From: Thuidium tamariscinum
Taxonomy: Eukaryota; Streptophyta; Bryopsida; Hypnales; Thuidiaceae
Direction of reading: 5' to 3'
NCBI GenBank assembly: GCA_947034885.2
Contig: OX344758.2
Span: forward strand, 18,317,067 to 18,381,066
Length of the DNA stretch: 64,000 nt
Positions within the stretch are counted from its first letter, which is position 1. The number at the start of each line of letters is the position of its first letter. The notes below the pieces were generated by a model that saw nothing but the letters and a program-made list of their open reading frames with translations, was not told the origin of the DNA and ran no database searches. Shown in pieces: positions 36,401 through 46,818 of this stretch. Position numbers and translations under genes: made by a program.

Positions 36401-37542
36401 GATTTCCAAAAACAAGCTACAAATTGCCACTCAAATTGAACCCACTAATAAAAAAAATAAGATTCAAGATTGAGACGTGACTATTGAGAAGACTGTTGAG
36501 ATTACAAAAGAGGTAGAGAGGGCATTTTTGAAGAAACTTGTCTCCATCTATTTCCTAGGATATTATATTGATCAAACGTCTTATAGTAGGCAACATGATC
36601 TAGCGCTCCAACACTCAAGGGTAAACATATACTGTTAATAGACTACAATGCATTGCAACTTCCATGACCAAACAAATCATAAAACAAGACCTTTTTGTCA
36701 AAAATGGATGACCAGATTCCTGGAAGCTCCAAACAAGCCCCACAAGTCAGCTTGTGAAATGGGTCCTGTGAGTTACTTTGGGTGAAGAAATCATTCAAAG
36801 TCAGGGCCCAAGTGTGTGCCGAGAAAACTGGGTGCCAAAAGGACAGTCAAGTTGGTGGTAAGGAAGCCATGCAACAATCCCCCTATGAAGATAGGCTGTT
36901 TGTTTGTTTGGTTGTTTGTTTGGATGTTTGTTACGTTGAGATCTCTCGGACCGTGAGTGCCCTGGGTGCATGTTTGGTACCATCAGAAAGCCCTGGGCGA
37001 GGAAGGGTGCACGGGCTTTGATTCATGGTGTTCCAACCTACAGCATGAAAGTTATTGAATTTTGAAGTTTCTATACATTAAAAAAATTAGACCGTGGCAA
37101 CGGCACGGGCCACCCTAGTGACAATGAACCCACAAGTGGGTTCACTTCACTTGTTCCGATTTGAAGCCAGCCTGCTATCATAACCTCAATGGAATGCATT
37201 TCTGTACGTACGGTTGTCCCACTTTGCAACGTACTCGTTGGATAGGGAGAGGCCATTTTATTTTTCAATACATGGTGTGAGTTGCTCACTTTGAACCACT
37301 CACTACCAGTTATTTAGGGACTGAATAAACAAAAAGCAGTGTGGTGGCCCAAAGCTTCCAATATCCGGTAGCGTGCTTGGCGCAAAGTCTCTTTGAAATA
37401 TATGGTACGGTGAAGGCAGTGACTAGTGACTACCTCCTCACTGTGTATTGTGCATCATGAGAGGCAATACCTGCCTGTCTACAATTTTGAATTTTTTTAT
37501 TCACCACCTCCCTCCCTCTTCACCAAAATTTTAGATTTTTTT
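36401..37542. other. Spacer without a supported gene
   Basis: Composition is mixed. A short run of GTTT-like repeats lies at about 36898-36932, and a palindrome GAACCCACAAGTGGGTTC sits near 37126-37143. The frames here are short and unrecognised. Confidence 0.45.
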
Positions 37543-37785
37543 GGGAGGGGGGAGGCCTCCCTCCCCTTGTAATTTTCAAGGAAGGGGTCAAATGCAAACA
37601 ATGTGGGATATATGGGACATATTCATATTTTCCATACTATATTCATATCTCTATTTGTGTCATATTTGTATCCATAATTGTACCATATCTATATCCGTAT
37701 CTGTATGTGTATTGTATCTGTGTCCAAATCTGTATATTGCATGTACTGTAGGTTCAATGGCTGAAAATATTTTTTGTGGAGGGGG
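37543..37785 (-). mobile_element. Hexamer-cored repeat element, copy 2 (inverted)
   Basis: Read on the minus strand it runs from CCCCCTCCACAAAAAATATT through a core of GATACGGATATAGATATGG-type hexamers to TGTCCCATA, ATTGTTTG, AAAATTACAAGGGGAGGGAGG. That is the same order of landmarks as the copy at 20437. Confidence 0.6.
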
Positions 37786-38120
37786 ATCATCCTCATCCAA
37801 CGGCTCAAAACATCCATTGCGGGGGAGGGCTAGGGAGTGGCAGTACCATCACCCCATATAGTCTCTGTAAAATATATAATCGTAGCTTTTATTTGTTTAC
37901 AAATCCTTTTTCTAAAATATATTACTTTAGTTCTTATAAAACACAGATACATTTTACACTTTGAAAGCATGTAGTGAAGCACTATAACTTCAAAAACATG
38001 TTTTTTGTTGTTCATAAATGAGAGACATGGTTTTTTCTTTTCCATTGATGTATTTTTAATATATTTCTTGAACCTTCCTAAATGTCTTATAAATTTCAAC
38101 TTACATAAGTAAATGTGTGT
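37786..38120. other. AT-rich spacer
   Basis: No feature is seen between the hexamer-cored element and the microsatellite. Confidence 0.45.
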
Positions 38121-38146
38121 GTACATATATATACATATATATACAT

Positions 38147-38205
<59 letters not shown>
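38121..38205. repeat. ACAT/AT microsatellite
   Basis: Alternating ATAC and ATAT units pass into a tract of about 32 bases of pure (AT)n. The long minus-strand frame across it (Tyr/Ile alternation) is an artefact of the repeat. Confidence 0.95.
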
Positions 38206-38327
38206 GATTTGTGTAAGCTATAGAAATTGACTACATGCAAGAAGATCAACAATTGATCTTCTGTAGAAGTGAAGCTTTTGTGTGTTTTAGAAGACCATAT
38301 GGAACTTATAATTACTAGAGGATATTT

Positions 38328-38459
38328 GTGTTTGCCTCAACTAAAGCAATAAGGTGTTTTTTGTTGAGGCAAACACAGTATACGCATTGAAAAATACAAA
38401 AAAATGCAGATTTTATATTTGCCTCAATAAAAACATCATATTGTTTTTATTGAGGCAAA
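38328..38459. repeat. Two adjacent perfect hairpins sharing TTTGCCTCAA
   Basis: Hairpin 1 pairs GTGTTTGCCTCAAC (38328-38341) with GTTGAGGCAAACAC (38363-38376). Hairpin 2 pairs TTTGCCTCAATAAAAAC (38418-38434) with GTTTTTATTGAGGCAAA (38443-38459) across an 8-base loop. Four copies of one decamer in alternating orientation suggest a transposon subterminal array. Outer strings ACTAGAGG and TTTTTTCTACTG hint at a decayed mini-CACTA element. Confidence 0.7.
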
Positions 38460-38479
38460 TGCAATTTTTTCTACTGAAT

Positions 38480-40856
38480 TGATGGTGATCAACAAGCTAG
38501 TCTTTATATGTTTCAGCCACCCTATGAGTCATTGCTCAAAACACTAGTGTCTTGTAAGTATTTTTGTACTTATAATCTATACGTAGGTTTAAACTTAGAA
38601 GAAGTGGCTAGCCTAGATGCTAGTGATTTGTAAGGTGCATTTTCTTATTAAGCTTAATTTTATGCATTGGCAAGACTAGCATCAACTTCTTAAACATGAC
38701 CTAGAAGTGAAGCATACTTAAAACTATCTCACTCTAAAAGTATCTCTTAGCTTCTTTTTTGAATTAATTTCTTTCAAAAAAACAAGTTTATACATCATCA
38801 TTGTAGTTTGCAAAATCATTCTCAATTACTTTTAATTTGTTTGTTGAAAACAACTCTTGGAGCACAGTACCATACAAAAAGATTTTGAGAGCAAGCTTAG
38901 GCAAATTTGAAGCTTTTTTATTGTCTTTTCTAACAAAAAATTGTAGATTGAATAGTCTTCTTACAATAGTATTGAACTTCTAATTCTAGGTTTGAAGGCT
39001 TCCAAAGATGCATGTCTATGACTTAGAAGGATAGATTCTTGCATGGTTTGGTGTTGATATTAAAATGTATGTGGTAATTTTTAATATTTTATTGACAATT
39101 TTATAATTTGATTTACTATAACTATACAAGTTATATTGATTAATGCAAGATAGACTAATTGTTGTGCATTTTTCATTTTCCTACTAGGATTGGAATTCTA
39201 GCATGGTTCTTGACAATACAAATATTTCTTTATCTCATCCTTGGAAATTAAATAATTAAATTTAGGTCTCTATATAGAGCCTAATTTAGAAAATGAAATT
39301 GTAGCCTTCAATTGAACAAAGCTCTAAATTAGAACTCTATGAAGTAGAACATTTTCATTTTATGGCCTTTTTTCTTCATCAAAAGACACTCTAATTTCCA
39401 TTTCTTTTGCAAAGAAAAAAAAGTCTAATAATTGTTCTTTCTACAAATTTAATTATAGAATCCGACATTGATTTTGTATGAGAATGAATGGAATGAATTT
39501 TAATAGTATTAATATCTTGTAAATTGCATATTATTTGCATTTAAGTGAATAATTTAAGGAAAAGAATTATAATTTTTTTGATTTTCATACCTTTAAAAAA
39601 CCAATAAGGAGAAGCAAACACAAAATAGAAAGTTTAACTAAATCATTAATAGCTCTGCAATGGAACTAAAAATACACTGATCCAAATGGTGAGATTGATC
39701 AAGATAGCAAATTGAAGTTACTTTGTTAAATGTTTTTTTTAGATTTCTAAAATTTCAGTTCAAAATAAATCCAAAACCTTATTTATATAAGAAAATGTAA
39801 TGATTTTTAATAAATCAAGAAGTTCCATGAGTTTGACATTTTTGCTCATCCAAAATGAATTGAAATAGAACTCTTGATGTGAAATAAAATATTATATACT
39901 AGAAACATATTTTTAATTATTTATTCATTTATTTATCTTGCCTTGCAAACTCCATATTAAGCTAAAAGTGACATAATTAAAAAACATGCGTATCTAGAGA
40001 GATTATTTGAGCATACTTGAATTTACATTTGTTCCCTACAAAGACTTTGAGACCGGAGAGGTTAAAATGAACCAATGATGTAGAAAAGAAATTTGAAAAG
40101 AAATTTGTATGTATTAACTTTAAATCTCCAAAAATAGCATTTCATCTATGAATCTATGAAACAAGATTTACCATTTGTAATGAAATAAACTATAATCACA
40201 AATTTACAAATCTCAATTAAAGTACAAAAAAACTGTAACAAGGTTAGAATATCCTTGTATTCATACAATATAAGGCTTGGACCATTTTCATTGCCCCAAA
40301 ATTAGGTTTTGTCTACTAGAGGAATGTCTATTTGAATGTAAGGTCATGTCATATTGTCATCCTCCATTACAAGGAATTTCAGCCCTCCAAGGGGCTGTGA
40401 AGACTGCATTTTCAGCCCCCCTGTTGCCAGAACAGAAAAATAGAAAAATATTTTTTTGGTAAGATTTTGGAAAATACAAAAATATTAAAAAACTAGTCAA
40501 TTTAATGTGGCCGAAGCTTGACCACGTCATTATCGCATTTCAGGGAAAAAAACCCTGATTTTTTTCCCTAATTGCACCAGAGGAGTTCAAAACTCATGGC
40601 CCCATCAAGGGCTAAAATTTCTTGTAATGCTACTCCCATTAAAACTCAAGACTACAAACTACAAAGCGATACTTGTAAAGGACAAACTTAGGATCAAGTT
40701 GCGAGGTGATCCTAAATGTGGTCTAGTGTTGGAAAACTAACTTGTTCAAGATTAAAGGACCTGTAAAGGGGGTTCCATGGAATAACAATGCACCTACAAA
40801 AGAAGCGTTCACAAATACAACTCCACTAGACATTTGTTTCCTAACGTGAAGTCAAG
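38480..40856. other. AT-rich spacer
   Basis: I see no gene. A small palindrome (TTAGGTCTCTATATAGAGCC) lies near 39262-39285. The short plus-strand frame at 40277-40462 is unremarkable. Confidence 0.5.
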
Positions 40857-40858
40857 TA

Positions 40859-41270
40859 AGGTAGTCGGCTCTGTAATGGAGCATCTAAGGGCTGGTCCCC
40901 TTTTTCCATGTATTTACTTGAATGGAAATATTTTTAGTCCATTTTTCAGAGAAAGAGAAATTGAAGAGGAATCTAACACAAGTGGTTTCATAATGTTTGA
41001 TGCATTTTCTGAATTAGTTATGAATTTTCAAAGGAGATGTGCCATAGGTCCCTATTTTATGTCTCTAGGTCTTCCATGAATGGTTCACTTGCAATTTCTA
41101 AGAAAAAATGGAAAAGCAAAGAGCATGATTGGCTCTCACTATTCCCAATGCATCTTTTCTTGATTCATTCAATGAATGTGGAGGTCCACTTAAGAACCAC
41201 CAATTGTTCATTTTACAGCCTTTTATAGGGTCCATTCTTAATGCCCGTTCCATTTTAGAGCCGACTACCT
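40859..41270. mobile_element. TA-flanked MITE, long copy (412 bp)
   Basis: The ends AGGTAGTCGGCTCTGTAATG and, reversed, AGGTAGTCGGCTCTAAAATG form the clearest terminal inverted repeat of the family (about 24 bp with three mismatches), with TA at 40857-58 and 41271-72. The interior retains family landmarks such as CATCTAAGGGCTGG and GAATTAGTTATGAATTTTC. Confidence 0.8.
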
Positions 41271-41578
41271 TAGTGGGCAAACAAAATTCATGATAACATG
41301 ACAATTTTCCTCGACACCAAAGCAAACAAAATAGTGAAATAAAGATTTTGTCCACTACCTGAACACGTCCCAGTCTAAACTAGGTGTAATTTAGACTATT
41401 AAATTAATTTTCCTCTTCATTTGTGCCACTGCAAGGCCCAACTCTCTGTTCTCCAGTGCCAGACTTCCCCGGGCTTCTGAACTCTTCCCCGGCCGGTTGT
41501 GTCCAGGGTTGTAACAATATCTCAACGCCAGTTTCTACTACGACCTTAGCTTATTCACTGGATTTTCCATCTGTTGTA

Positions 41579-41905
41579 AGGGAGGAGGTCCATAAACCGA
41601 CCATCTAAGGGCTGGAACAGAATTTTGGGCAGGTCAAACATCTTGAAATATTTTTCAGAGAATTTTCCTTGAAAGACAGCTTGAATAGGCATCTAACCTA
41701 AGTCGTTTCATATTTTTTGGACCTCTCTAGAATTAGTTATCGAATTCTGAAGTTGAAAGGGCATAGGGCTCTAAAATGGTGCCCTAGCTAAAATGTACAC
41801 TGTCAGTACACTGCTGAAGGCTATGAAAATGCAACATGTACAAGTACTGTACATTTAAGATAGGGCACCATTTTAGAACCCGCTCCATTCAAGAGCCTCC
41901 TCCTA
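41579..41905. mobile_element. TA-flanked MITE, first of a near-identical pair
   Basis: The 327-bp element starts AGGGAGGAGGTCC and ends CCTCCTCCTA, with TA at 41577-78 and 41906-07. By my count it differs from the copy at 41994 at about nine positions, suggesting recent amplification. An internal hairpin pairs AAATGGTGCCCTA with TAGGGCACCATTT. Confidence 0.85.
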
Positions 41906-41993
41906 TACTGTAAGTGGCAAAATACTCATATACTGTATATATCGACGGTGAAGAGCGTCCGGGACTGCTGATGATGATTAATGAGTCTAATTA

Positions 41994-42320
41994 TGGGAGG
42001 AGGTCCAGAAACCGACCATCTAAGGGCTGGAACGGAATTTTGGGTAGGTCAAACATCTTGAAATATTTTTCAGAGAATTTTCCTTGAAAGACAGCTTGAA
42101 TAGGCATCTAACCCAAGTCGTTTCATATTTTTTGGAGCTCTCTAGAATTAGTTATCAAATTCTGAAGTTGAAAGGGCATAGGGCTCTAAAATGGTGCCCT
42201 AGCTAAAATGTACACTGTCAGTACACTGCTGAAGGCTATGAAAATGCAACACATACAAGTACTGTACATTTAAGATAGGGCACCATTTTAGAACCCGCTC
42301 CATTCAAGAGCCTCCTCCTA
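41994..42320. mobile_element. TA-flanked MITE, second of a near-identical pair
   Basis: This copy has the same length and orientation as the one 88 bp to the left. It has its own TA flanks (41992-93 and 42321-22) and a different flanking sequence, so it is a separate insertion or a tandem duplication with diverged spacer. It lies about 900 bp upstream of the receptor kinase start. Confidence 0.85.
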
Positions 42321-42322
42321 TA

Positions 42323-43225
42323 ATCGAAGTCAGTCAAAAGAATTGTTTTGTAGTTGATGTGCAATGAATCCTGTTTCGTGCAATTGGCCATGAGGATTGA
42401 GGATGACTTACCACTTACGTCTCTGCGCATAAAATCCTGCCAACGTTGCGTGTCCGGACATACATCCATGCACCATTACTTAGTCGGTATTACAATTATT
42501 GTACGTCGAGTGTCCATTTTGTTTTTGTTTTTGTTTTTTTATTTTTAAACAGATGAAACGGAGTTCCATGCCACTGCATAGGTTAAGTGCAGAGCCACCA
42601 GGCACCGCCGGCTACAAGTGGCCTGGCAGGGAGAGAACAAAGCCACAGAAACAGAGAAGTCGGGAGAGAAGTACCTACAGGCGTTCCCAAGCGAACAAGA
42701 TGAGAGTCCCGATGTTTCTGTTGATTGGTAGCTGCTGCATCCCGTAAACTCTGCATGACTCCTCAAATACCGTGAAGTTGGAAATTCATTGTTCTTCCGA
42801 TACGTCGATTTCCTGGACAGCAAGCGAGCTCCACTGAAGTTGGTTCGACAGCCAGCTGAGTCCGACAGCCGGGTTTGCATGCTAGGTCACTGGAGTTTCA
42901 TCCGGTGCTTCTTCCATGAATAATCCTGGCTTGCGTTGCATCGAGGATTCACAGCCGGGCTCTGTCAACCTCGTCTGAGCCGGAGAGATCGATTACAGCT
43001 AGCTAGCCCCAGATTCCTGATCCAGAAAGTGTAGCTTCGTCATCGTGTGTAGGACCAATTAATTTATGGGAGCCCCGAATCATCGGAAGCTCTTCAGTTA
43101 ATGGCTTCCAGATTTTGCTCTTCAGAATGATTTTCCACCAGGAGATACAGAGCGTACGAAACCGCAAGTAGGCAAGAAATTTCCTGCTCGTGCACCAATC
43201 TTCAGATTCGATCGATTGTGGCGAT
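42323..43225 (+). promoter_or_regulatory. 5' flank of the lectin receptor kinase
   Basis: Base composition is gene-like and no separate coding region is supported. The stretch presumably holds the promoter and leader. A T-rich tract (TTTTGTTTTTGTTTTTTT) lies at 42520-42545, and no clear TATA box stands out close to the start codon. Confidence 0.4.
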
Positions 43226-45571
43226 ATGGGGTTGTATGATCACCAGAAAACTGCTCTCCTAATCCTATCAGTGTGCATGATCCATGGCAGTTACATCCTA
43301 GTGGAAGCTCAAAACACCAGCTTTAGCTACCTCTCGCTCAGCTCCTCAGACAATTTCTCAATGGTGGACGACGTTCAATATTCTGCACTCAGAAATTCAT
43401 TTCTTATGAACTCGGAGGGATACTCGTTGGGAATATCTAGTTGCGCGAGGTTGTACTACGAAGAGAAGGTGAGGATGAAAGATGCCGCATCTGGTGCAGT
43501 GGCTTCTTTTAACACCAGCTTCACCTTCTCCATCACAGGTTCAGACTTCTGGTATAATGAATATGGATTTGTTCATGGAGATGGATTGGCCTTTACATTC
43601 AGTGCGGACAACAGCAGTGTTCAGGGGGTCGTGGACGGCGGCGGAGGTTTGTGTCTCGGGAAAGCAAATAGCAACGCTCAGTTCTTTGCCGTCGAGTTCG
43701 ACACCTATCAGAATCCTGAGTACAATGACTCTAGCAACAACCACATCGGGGTCGACATTAACAGCTTGAACTCGACACAGTCGTACAATCTTTGTGGAGG
43801 CACGCTAGTCAATTGCACATATCTTGTCAACGGCGGCTCCTTCACTGCGTGGATCGATTACGATAGTCCTTCCCAGAAGCTTGACGTGTATTTTATGAAT
43901 GGCTCCTTGATCCGTGGCGTTCCCAAGCCTCAGAAGCCTGTCATCCAGGCAGCTCTACCCTTAACATTGTTGACAGCACTCTTGGATGAATATATGTACG
44001 TTGGCATCAGCGGAAGTGTCGGACAATTTAACGAGGTTCACGAGATTCAAGCTTGGCAGTTGGCGTCCTCTGGACTGCCTGCACTGGTTGCTCCGACCTC
44101 GGCTCCGACAACCTCCGGTACCAGGTCCTCAAGTGGTAGAAAGACAGGTATCATTGCTGGGGTCTGTGCTGGAGTTGGTGCAGTGCTGCTGCTGGCAGGT
44201 ATAATAATCGCAAAGCGGCGCACGAGAGCATCTCGAACCAAGCAAGGTGCCAAGTTTAATCTCGTCGACCACAACCTCGTACCGCGCGTGTTCACGTACA
44301 AAGAGCTCAGTAAGGCGACCAAGAACTTCAGCAGGAGTGAAAGGCTTGGAAGCGGTGGATTTGGAGCGGTGTACAAGGGGGTTCTCCCCTCCGGTGCCCT
44401 GGTAGCAGTGAAACGGATGAGGCATGAGAGCAAGCACGGCGAGGAGGGTTTCCAAGCAGAAGCCGCCAGCCTCAGCCAGATTCGCCACAGGAATTTGGTG
44501 CAGCTGCGAGGATGGTGTCACGAGGAGGAGCAGCTGATGCTGGTGTATGACTTCATGTGTAACGGCGGCTTGGATGAGTGGCTCTTCCAATTTCCTGAAC
44601 GAAATGAGAGGGCCCGGTCATTACAGTTGCGCTCGGCGGAGTCCCTTCCTCTCATGCTGCGCCACTCCATTCTCAGTGGAGTTGCCGCAGCGCTGGCATA
44701 CTTGCACGAGGAATGCAAGCAATGCGTGCTGCATCGCGACATCAAGTCCAGCAACGTCTTGTTGGACGAAGACATGAATGCGTACTTGGGAGATTTCGGA
44801 CTTGCGCGCCTCATCGACCACCAAAAGATGGAGAAGACGACCATGATGGCAGGAACTTTGGGCTACATGGCCCCGGAGATGCCAGTCACGGGTAAAGCCA
44901 CCAAGGAGTCGGACGTGTACAGCTTCGGCGTCCTGATGCTGGAAGTGATGTGTGGGATGCGGCCGCTTGACGTGAGCGCCATTGAGCGCGGGGATGGCGT
45001 TTTAGTGGACAGGATATGGCATGCACACGAAACTGGTAACATTGTTCTGATGGCGGATCCAAAACTTGGAACATTTCCACCTCCGGATGCAGATCCATAT
45101 GGCGGCATCGAGATGCAAGAGGTGTCAGGCTTATTGCTTTCCGAGGAAATGGCTGATTTGGATTCCTCAGCGAGGAACACTTCCAATGCGGTAATGGAAG
45201 ACCAGAAGCTGGTGACGAATCTGCTCCACTTGGGCCTTCTGTGTTGTCACCCTAATCCCGAAGATCGCCCATCCATGCGACTCGTGTCGCAGTGGCTGCA
45301 GGCTCCGGATCCCGAGACTATGGAGGTGTCTTTGCCGCCTCTTCCAACATGTAAACCGCAAGCGCGGTACTCTCGACCTGGATTCTCTCACATAGCAATG
45401 ATCCGTTCGGTTTCCACGTCTTTGAATTCTGACAACGTCGAGGATGCTGGAGATGGGTTAAGCCAATCTACTTTCCTTACCTCCGATGCTTCGTTCGGGG
45501 AGCATGCGGGTAATATGCAGTCGTCCGTCGCCACGGTCTCTTCATCACGTTGGATTCATTCTGGTCGCTGA
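43226..45571 (+). CDS. L-type lectin-domain receptor-like kinase (LecRK), single exon
   Basis: The protein is a plasma-membrane receptor kinase, 781 aa from the first ATG (43226). Residues 1 to about 28 form a signal peptide (hydrophobic ALLILSVCMI). A legume-lectin domain follows (about 29-280), with the metal-binding stretch FAVEFDTYQNPEY...SNNHIGVD and several N-glycosylation sequons. A Ser/Thr/Pro linker leads to one transmembrane helix (about 308-330, GVGAVLLLAGIIIA) and a stop-transfer KRRTR. The cytoplasmic kinase spans about 370-690. It has the G-loop GSGGFGAVYKG, the VAVKR lysine (about 396), HRDIKSSN (about 503-510, RD type), DFG (about 523-525), the activation-loop GTLGYMAPE and the region-IX motif SDVYSFGVLMLEV. 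All catalytic residues are present. The tail is Ser-rich. No intron is evident, as in many LecRKs. The family is implicated in sensing extracellular nucleotides, carbohydrates or wall damage; the ligand here is unknown. Confidence 0.95.
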   Translation: MGLYDHQKTALLILSVCMIHGSYILVEAQNTSFSYLSLSSSDNFSMVDDVQYSALRNSFLMNSEGYSLGISSCARLYYEEKVRMKDAASGAVASFNTSFTFSITGSDFWYNEYGFVHGDGLAFTFSADNSSVQGVVDGGGGLCLGKANSNAQFFAVEFDTYQNPEYNDSSNNHIGVDINSLNSTQSYNLCGGTLVNCTYLVNGGSFTAWIDYDSPSQKLDVYFMNGSLIRGVPKPQKPVIQAALPLTLLTALLDEYMYVGISGSVGQFNEVHEIQAWQLASSGLPALVAPTSAPTTSGTRSSSGRKTGIIAGVCAGVGAVLLLAGIIIAKRRTRASRTKQGAKFNLVDHNLVPRVFTYKELSKATKNFSRSERLGSGGFGAVYKGVLPSGALVAVKRMRHESKHGEEGFQAEAASLSQIRHRNLVQLRGWCHEEEQLMLVYDFMCNGGLDEWLFQFPERNERARSLQLRSAESLPLMLRHSILSGVAAALAYLHEECKQCVLHRDIKSSNVLLDEDMNAYLGDFGLARLIDHQKMEKTTMMAGTLGYMAPEMPVTGKATKESDVYSFGVLMLEVMCGMRPLDVSAIERGDGVLVDRIWHAHETGNIVLMADPKLGTFPPPDADPYGGIEMQEVSGLLLSEEMADLDSSARNTSNAVMEDQKLVTNLLHLGLLCCHPNPEDRPSMRLVSQWLQAPDPETMEVSLPPLPTCKPQARYSRPGFSHIAMIRSVSTSLNSDNVEDAGDGLSQSTFLTSDASFGEHAGNMQSSVATVSSSRWIHSGR

Positions 45572-46818
45572 GCTCGATCCAGTGATTCAGTGTCGGCTGC
45601 AACAGATCTGAGTCGCTGCATGTACTTTCATGAATCAAATTTGGTCAACTTTACATTCACTGGCATGTACATTTGAATGAAAGCTTACCCTTCCATGTCA
45701 ATGATCTCTTTGATTCAGAGCACGTTCAATTTGTGTTGTAATTGAGTCTTACCTTGGTTTGTTAAAACCTGAGAAACCTTACCTCACACTCTTGGATGTT
45801 TGAAACATCTATTGGAAGTCACTTATAATTGACTACACGTACATGATGAATTGAAGTAGATGTTCTATTTCTAGTTGGAGGAAAAAAACAATTTAGAGTT
45901 TCAACATTAATTTTGTTGAAGTGATATTTGTCAACTTAGTTTTGAGAGCTTTATATAGCATAAATGTTCCATTCATTAAGCATAGACTCTTCACTATGTA
46001 TCAACTAGAACATGCTCAGTGTACAATAGAGAAATGTATTTAGTCATTGGTATTTTTCCAATAGATGTAATGCTTAATTTTTGGTGTGGATTCACAACAA
46101 TTTTTTAAAATCATAGATCAATCTTGTTGTGTGTATTTAAGTACTTTTGGATTCATCAGATTATTGATTTTTGATGTTTTGAGGTAACAAGAAAAATAGG
46201 AAATTTTTTTGACAATAAATTAAAGTAATTTAGCAACCATAGCAATCACTCTTGCACGCCAATTCCAATGTTTTAGAAATGAGAATTGAACATCAATTGT
46301 GCAATCTAACACAATATTCTCATTAGTACAAGAAAAATTGCATCATTTGTTTTTTGCATTGTTTTTTCATCATTCTTCAAAACAATTCATGGGCATTATC
46401 AAAGATAAGATACTTTTTTCTCTTGCCTAAGAGACACACCATTCACCCAAGAAGCTAAAATAGCAAGCTGCACAAGTGGGACCTTTCCACTTTCACTTTC
46501 CAAATCTTGGACATGGTGTCTTGACTAGAGGGATTTTTAACGGGCCACTGGAGATGCTTCCACTGCATCACTGTAACTGACCATAACGCCCAATGTCGCC
46601 AACGCAGAGCTATTTGAATAAGAGCAAGCTCTGGTTTCCTGCATCTGTATGAAATTCTGTGTGGATTCACCTCGGAGTGCATTTTCTATTCAAGCAATTG
46701 CAGAGGAGACACTCACTTTGTTGGACCTGTAGCTGACTGAAGCAGGAATTGTACGGGGGGAAGTACGACATGGTTCATATCTTCTCTGGTTGAGCGCATT
46801 CAATGCTGGAGTGCGAGA
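45572..46818. other. Spacer between LecRK and the F-box gene
   Basis: It holds the LecRK 3' untranslated region, an AT-rich middle and, from about 46440, gene-like sequence that is probably the leader and promoter of the F-box gene. No coding region is supported. Confidence 0.45.

Noticed and set aside
36896..36935. GTTT-rich run as a functional element
   Set aside because: It is short, impure simple sequence with no supporting context.
37830..38252. 140-codon minus-strand frame
   Set aside because: Its centre is the ACAT/AT microsatellite translated as Tyr/Ile/Cys/Met repeats.
43190..43225. Upstream extension of LecRK beginning at GTG
   Set aside because: GTG is not a normal plant start, and the ATG at 43226 directly precedes a good signal peptide.
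44047..44590. Antisense frames of 128 and 153 codons inside LecRK
   Set aside because: They are mirror frames of a well-supported kinase gene with GC-rich codons.
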